Source: Owenia fusiformis
Taxonomy: Eukaryota; Annelida; Polychaeta; Sabellida; Oweniidae
Direction of reading: 5' to 3'
Length of the DNA: 64,000 bases
Assembly (NCBI GenBank): GCA_903813345.2
Contig: CAIIXF020000002.1
Span: 31,738,926 to 31,802,925 of the forward strand
Below the pieces are notes generated by a model. That model was not told the origin of the DNA. It did not search any database and saw only the letters and a program-made list of their open reading frames with translations. The translations under genes were made by a program, and so were the position numbers. Position 1 is the first letter of the stretch; every line of letters starts with the position of its first letter. Of the stretch, positions 57,951-64,000 are shown in pieces.

Positions 57951-59647
57951 CCTTATATATTCAATGAATATTATTCATATTAGAACAAGGAGGGGGGGTC
58001 ATTTAACAGTCAAAACAGACTGCCCTGGGCTCTTTTTGGAGAATATTCAATCAGTAATATAACCAACAATAGCCATCAAAATATGCTTGATACCCATCAA
58101 TTTGGGTAAAAAAATGTTGAATATGTTCATATATTTGATCTTCCAAGGCAACATATAAGTAGTTTGTTCAAGCTGAATTTTTTAATCAAGATGGCTTGGA
58201 CAAAATCGCACGAGCAGAAGAGTGAATGAATCATTTCAAAACTGAGTCCCAGGCTTCACTTGTAATTCAGGAGAAAGGGGGTCATATCAAACATTCTTTA
58301 GTTTAATGCATTAACTTTGTTGTTTGCACCTATAAACTTTACATCAGATAAATAAGTGATTGAACAATACTCAGTAAAATTTGGGTGCATTTTAGAGGAA
58401 AAATAAAGGTTTTGTGTTCAATTAACAAATGTTCCAATTTTTTTGGACCACCCTGTAGATACTAGTACTCATTAAAGAATGAACACAAGGAGCAAATGTG
58501 TCTCAAACTCACAACCTCGTGGTTTATAATTAAACTCAATCGATATTCAATACTCATAATACATCAGCATCCCTTGTAGATACTAGATATGGTACTCATA
58601 AAAGAATGAACATACGGAGCACACGTGTCTCAAACTCGCAACCTCGTGGTTTAGGGTACCCATTCACCTAAGACCTCTTGGCCAACTCAACAACCAAAAA
58701 AGTTTGTTTCCTTCGCTGATCTGACTAGATAGAGGCTGCGGATTCAGTCTTAAATGATGCAGGATAGATGAAAACTGTTGTGCGTAACATGCTAAAATCA
58801 GTTTTTGGCAAATATCTTGAGAACCATTGACTTTTTTAAATACATATGTATTATTGACCCCCTATAATGTGGCCATTCCGGACATTTTGAGTGGTCACAC
58901 AACCTTCTATGTCCAACGGTTCCGGAGATGCAAAAATGGGAGGGGGGGAGTATTCGCGTAAAAAAAGGTGTGGCCATTTGACCTATTTCGCCTTCTGTGG
59001 CAAATATGTTACCAAGCCAAAATTGATCAATGACCTTCGCATAGATGATTTCTGAAGAGAAAATCTCTGGACATAGAAGTGCATACTCAACCAGCATGAG
59101 CTACTAGAGTAATTGTGAATAGAAAATTTCAATTCTGAAAAGGTTTCAAAATTTTATAATTCAAGGTTGAATCAGTTCAGATTAGGAACCGTAAAATCAT
59201 ATGCACCATTAGTGTAGAAAATACTATATTTCATGTATCATGATTTCTCAAAGAGGAGTTTTCTATTTTTAAATAAGTTCTACATAACGGTAGCAATGAG
59301 TACATTAATATTGTAAAAGAATTGCTCAAAAACAATGTCTCTCAATGTATGGTACAATACAGATGTCAAGAAGGATCGGTCAGGTAAATGATAGAATCCT
59401 TTCAAGTCCTTTCAACTAAACCAAGATGTCATTGTAAAACTGCCCTGCAAATTTGAATTCCTTTAAATGTAAACAACCAACACAACTGGGCCATTTGACC
59501 AGATTTCAACACATATGTTGTAAGAGTTTGAAATCTTAAACTTGTACTCCCTCGACATTCTTTGGAGAATTTGGATATCTTACTGGTTCATTTTTTTTTA
59601 GTCTAGAATAATATATTCAACCTTTACCCATACCGTTTATCCACAAC

Positions 59648-59860
59648 CACACTGTGGACACTGGTCCACATAGCCACACTATGGACAATGGTCCACATAG
59701 CCACACTATGGACAATGGTCCACATAGCCACACTATGGACAATGGTCCACATAGCCACACTATGGACAATGGTCCATATAGCCACACTATGGACAATGGT
59801 CCACATAGCCACACTATGGACAATGGTCCACATAGCCACACTATGGACAATGGTCCTTAG
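59648..59860. repeat. 27-bp minisatellite
   Basis: About 7.5 nearly perfect units of CACACTATGGACAATGGTCC with ATAGC. Because 27 is a multiple of 3, several frames stay open; none is likely to be coding. Confidence 0.95.
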
Positions 59861-60086
59861 TTTGTCCAATGTTTGTACTGGATGTGTTTTGCTGTATATA
59901 AATAATGGCACCATAATGATTCACATTTTTCATTTTTGACAGTAATTTTTACGTTTGTGATTTAACATGGGATAGTTCAGGACCAGACACATCAATCTAA
60001 AACAGTTATAAAGTTATTATGTGTACTTTTTTCTTATTTCATGCATGTAATGGATGTATACAATGTATATCTTTATATGAATAAAG

Positions 60087-61975
60087 ATAGACATACATAC
60101 GCAATCAAATTACCTCTCCAGGGTGAATCCAATAGAATAAGAACACATATATTTAGTATTTTATGTGTACTTTTTCTTATTTCATCTAATATATACACTG
60201 AATACAGTGTATCTCCTTTTCATGAAGGGCAGTAAAGATATACATACATACGCTATCAAATTACCTCTCCAGAGTGAATCCAATAGAATAAGAACACACA
60301 TATTTAGTATTTTATGTGTACTTTTTTCTTATTTCATCTAATATATACACTGAATACAGTGTATCTCATTTTCATGAAGGGCAGTAAAGATATACATACA
60401 TACGCTATCAAATTACCTCTCCAGGGTGAATCCAATAGAATAAGAACACATATATTTAGTATTTTATGTGTACTTTTTCTTATTTCATCTAATATATACA
60501 CTGAATACAGTGTATCTCCTTTTCATGAAGGGCAGTAAAGATATACATACATACGCTATCAAATTACCTCTCCAGAGTGAATCCAATAGAATAAGAACAC
60601 ACATATTTAGTATTTTATGTGTACTTTTTTCTTATTTCATCTAATATATACACTGAATACAGTGTATCTCCTTTTCATGAAGGGCAGTAAAGATATACAT
60701 ACATACGCAATCAAATTACCTCTCCAGAGTGAATCCAATAGAATAAGAACACACATATTTAGTATTTTATGTGTACTTTTTTCTTATTTCATCTAATATA
60801 TACACTGTATTCAGTGTATCTCCTTTTCATGAAGGGCAGTAAAGATATACATACATACGCAATCAAATTACCTCTCCAGAGTGAATCCAATAGAATAAGA
60901 ACACACATATTTAGTATTTTATGTGTACTTTTTTCTTATTTCATCTAATATATACACTGAATACAGTGTATCTCCTTTTCATGAAGGGCAGTAAAGATAT
61001 ACATACATACGCTATCAAATTACCTCTCCAGAGTGAATCCAATAGAATAAGAACACACATATTTAGTATTTTATGTGTACTTTTTCTTATTTCATCTAAT
61101 ATATACACTGAATACAGTGTATCTCCTTTTCATGAAGGGCAGTAAAGATATACATACATACGCTATCAAATTACCTCTCCAGGGTGAATCCAATAGAATA
61201 AGAACACACATATTTAGTATTTTATGTGTACTTTTTCTTATTTCATCTAATATATACACTGAATACAGTGTATCTCCTTTTCATGAAGGGCAGTAAAGAT
61301 ATACATACATACGCTATCAAATTACCTCTCCAGAGTGAATCCAATAGAATAAGAACACACATATTTAGTATTTTATGTGTACTTTTTCTTATTTCATCTA
61401 ATATATACACTGAATACAGTGTATCTCCTTTTCATGAAGGGCAGTAAAGATATACATACATACGCTATCAAATTACCTCTCCAGAGTGAATCCAATAGAA
61501 TAAGAACACACATATTTAGTATTTTATGTGTACTTTTTCTTATTTCATCTAATATATACACTGAATACAGTGTATCTCCTTTTCATGAAGGGCAGTAAAG
61601 ATATACATACATACGCAATCAAATTACCTCTCCAGAGTGAATCCAATAGAATAAGAACACATATATTTAGTATTTTATGTGTACTTTTTCTTATTTCATC
61701 TAATATATACACTGAATACAGTGTATCTCCTTTTCATGAAGGGCAGTAAAGATATACATACATACGCAATCAAATCACCTCTCCAGAGTGAATCCAATAG
61801 AATAAGAACACACATATTTAGTATTTTATGTGTACTTTTTCTTATTTCATCTAATATATACACTGAATACAGTGTATCTCCTTTTCATGAAGGGCAGTAA
61901 AGATATACATACATACGCAATCAAATCACCTCTCCAGAGTGAATCCAATAGAATAAGAACACATATATTTAGTCA
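60087..61975. repeat. 151/152-bp satellite, about 12.5 units
   Basis: Tandem units holding agatatacatacatacgc, tccaatagaataagaacaca and a small hairpin TACACTG-AATA-CAGTGTA. Units differ at few positions (T-run length 5/6, aga/ggg, acgctatc/acgcaatc). Repeated 73-codon open frames are a by-product. Confidence 0.95.
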
Positions 61976-64000
61976 GTGCCAGTTCGGAAACCTTTTTGAT
62001 CAAATGTAGTTCCCAATGCAAACACCTAGCCGCGTGAATACTGAGCTGAACCAAGCAGTGTTCACATTCACATTTGACAGGTTCACTGTGTTTGTAATTT
62101 AGATGTCAACTTATTCTAGGTTCACTCGTTTATTATGAAAAGTTTAAAAACACAGATTTTGACATTAAATATATACAGGTAGGATGATACAAACAAGGAT
62201 GCTATAAAATTATAAAAAAGGAAATATGTGTAGGTGATCTCATTTACATTGAATCAACCGGGTCCTGAGAATTTGAAAATTATTTTGCAATTAAAAACAT
62301 GTTGAAGGGCACTTTGGATTTAGTTTAGTGCCATTTCCTAGTCATTTGCCCCCCCCCCCCATTTGGGTGAAAAACCTGAGAAAACAGTGGATGTAGAATT
62401 TGAATAATTCACGTGTATTTTATCAAAGTTGAAACGGAGAATACATGTTCGCAGCTAAACCTGCCAAAAGTGACATTTCCTTGAATTGACTTAAAGTTAT
62501 CATTTTGAAAGATGTTCGCGTTCAAAGTTCATTAAGATAAGTCACTGAGATCAACACATCAACTAAGGGAGAGAAAATATGTTTACTTTAAAGAATTGTT
62601 TACAGGTTTAAATGTAATGCGTCATGGTTCATTCAGTAACCCCTGTTTGACAACTTGTTATTTTAAACTAAAATGTATCAAGTTATAAATGAACGTGTAT
62701 GAACCAAACCCTTTACTATTCTGGGCGGAAATAAACCATTTAAAGAAATGACCAATTATCCAAAATAAATTTGCTTAGCATGCTTAAATCTAAAAAAATT
62801 GATGGTTAGAATTTTTCGCACTGAATAGAACTTGACTTGAGAGACGTTGATGCGAATTCTACAGTGAAAAGAGGACGTTATTGCCCCTTAGAAAAATGTC
62901 GGTCTATTGATACATAAAAATTTCAAAAAACAGTTTCATAGAAAAGTTATTGCGTATGATGAATCATTAAGGGCAGGTTTGAAATATTGATCCATGTTAA
63001 AATATGCATATGCAAAAAGCTTGACTTTGGAATGATTTTTTGAATTTTTTTCCAAGGTGATGTTGTTCTTCAAGTAAGAAACCTGTTTACCTTTGACATG
63101 TGTACACACACTTTGAGAAGTTGGTAAATATCGCCAGCCCAAAATGTGCCACATTCTAAAAGATCATGTGCGATGTAGAATCTAAATTGAACCAATATTC
63201 AAACAAAAAATCCTTTCAAGACCAACTCTCGCAAAATGTTTATATTTTTCCGAATTTTTATTGGGTAAAATTACGTCATTTGAACTCCTGAACTTGTTGT
63301 ACTTAATTACTATATCACCGTTTTTATCTCAAAAATGAAGAATGTTCATTCGCATTTGATTTTAAGAGAAAGTTAATCAAGTAATTTTGTAAGAGTTTAT
63401 CCAGTGTTAACCTATCATGAACAGTTTTTGAGGGTGGGGTTAATAAGATTCATATTCTTGGTGGTTAGTTGAAGAAGTGCAAAGGAAGGCCATTCAGTGA
63501 TTGGATACTGCATTCAAAATAACAAAAACTCAAATACTAGATATTTACAATTGACGTCTCGGGTCGGATGACGTGATTTGATTAAACAAAACTTTGGATA
63601 TAATATCTATTGATTCAAAAGAAACATAATTTTGTGTTTTAAACAAACACAGAACCCAGGCGATGGTCTTATTCTACGCACAGCCAGACGGTAGTACGGT
63701 GTAGATTGTCAAAAATTTATTTACTTATTCAAAAAGACTTGTATATACAAAGGCGTTTGAGGACACTCCCGTTATAGAAAAAACAGCCTCTGAAAAGAGT
63801 TTTAAACCTGCTAGGAGCTATATTATCAATAGGATAAAAAAGGACTATTAATAGAAGCTTGAGTTTATAAGAATTTTTAACATATTTGCTCGGAACATTA
63901 AAACTTGGAGGTTATAAAAAGGAATATGTAAATATGGTAAAAGAAACAACAAGTAAATAACATAAATTAAAAACAGAACTATCATGTCGACATTTGACTC
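61976..64000. other. Intergenic, nothing recognised
   Basis: AT-rich. A C homopolymer lies near 62349. No exon, RNA gene or clear repeat can be supported. Confidence 0.4.

Larger units (their letters stand above)
56220..58455. mobile_element. Inner mariner-type ends within the palindrome
   Basis: CAGGGTGGTCCAAAAAAAAT follows TA at 56220; its inverse ends CCACCCTG, before TA, at 58455. About 180 bases of each arm belong to it. It suggests a mariner-type element lying at the centre of the larger inverted repeat, or the same family forming both layers. Confidence 0.6.
55544..59112. mobile_element. 3.6-kb element with about 850-bp inverted arms
   Basis: Left arm 55544 to about 56402 and right arm about 58274 to 59112 are inverted copies with few differences, e.g. 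ctctagtagctcatgctggt at the left and its inverse at the right. Within each arm a block with accacgaggttg.gagtttga occurs twice in tandem. An apparent open stretch in both arms (LVEYALLCPEIFSSEIIY) has no known domain. No transposase. Looks like a foldback or long-TIR DNA element. Confidence 0.8.

Noticed and set aside
59617-59939. Open stretches over the 27-bp minisatellite
   Set aside because: 27 is a multiple of 3, so several frames stay open by chance.
60041-61900. Repeated 73-74 codon open stretches in the satellite
   Set aside because: By-product of a tandem repeat; no family signature and no coding-like substitution pattern.

Overview
The window is nuclear DNA of an AT-rich invertebrate animal genome. 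Genes have many short exons with GT-AG introns, and introns and intergenic DNA are full of transposons, MITE-like hairpins and tandem arrays. Gene content (SPT20, WBP4, an Sfmbt/MBTD1-type protein, a Golgi sulfotransferase) fits a bilaterian. The repeat style suggests a marine lophotrochozoan or invertebrate deuterostome, but I cannot fix the phylum from sequence alone.

Layout. (1) 284-31866, + strand: 3' part of a SUPT20H (SPT20, SAGA subunit) gene; the 5' exons lie outside the window. Its 22.5-kb intron (2168-24684) holds an intact L1/Tx1-like LINE inserted in a hAT-like element, a second LINE inserted in a mariner, several other elements, and a complete single-exon carbohydrate sulfotransferase gene (19679-20893). 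(2) 24685-27760: two remarkable arrays. The first (95-98 bp units) repeats one exon together with its splice donor. The second (136-bp units) repeats a complete 93-nt exon plus a 43-nt intron eleven times before the last copy. (3) 35491-39998, - strand: WBP4, a spliceosomal WW/zinc-finger protein, tail-to-tail with SUPT20H. (4) 39999-40478: a compact divergent promoter. (5) 40479-53097, + strand: an FCS-finger, four-MBT, SAM gene (MBTD1/Sfmbt type), reconstructed in frame over 21 exons. (6) 53098-64000: its long 3'UTR, a 3.6-kb inverted-repeat element, a 27-bp minisatellite, a 151-bp satellite and unannotated DNA.

SUPT20H, WBP4 and MBTD1/Sfmbt all act in the nucleus (co-activator, spliceosome, chromatin reader). 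WBP4 and MBTD1/Sfmbt are head-to-head and may be co-transcribed. The most unusual theme is that four tandem duplications in two neighbouring genes sit across exon-intron junctions and multiply splice sites. In one case they build a ladder of in-frame exons separated by 43-nt introns whose sequence matches a dispersed repeat. All exon joins were checked by hand for phase; none was tested against transcripts or databases.
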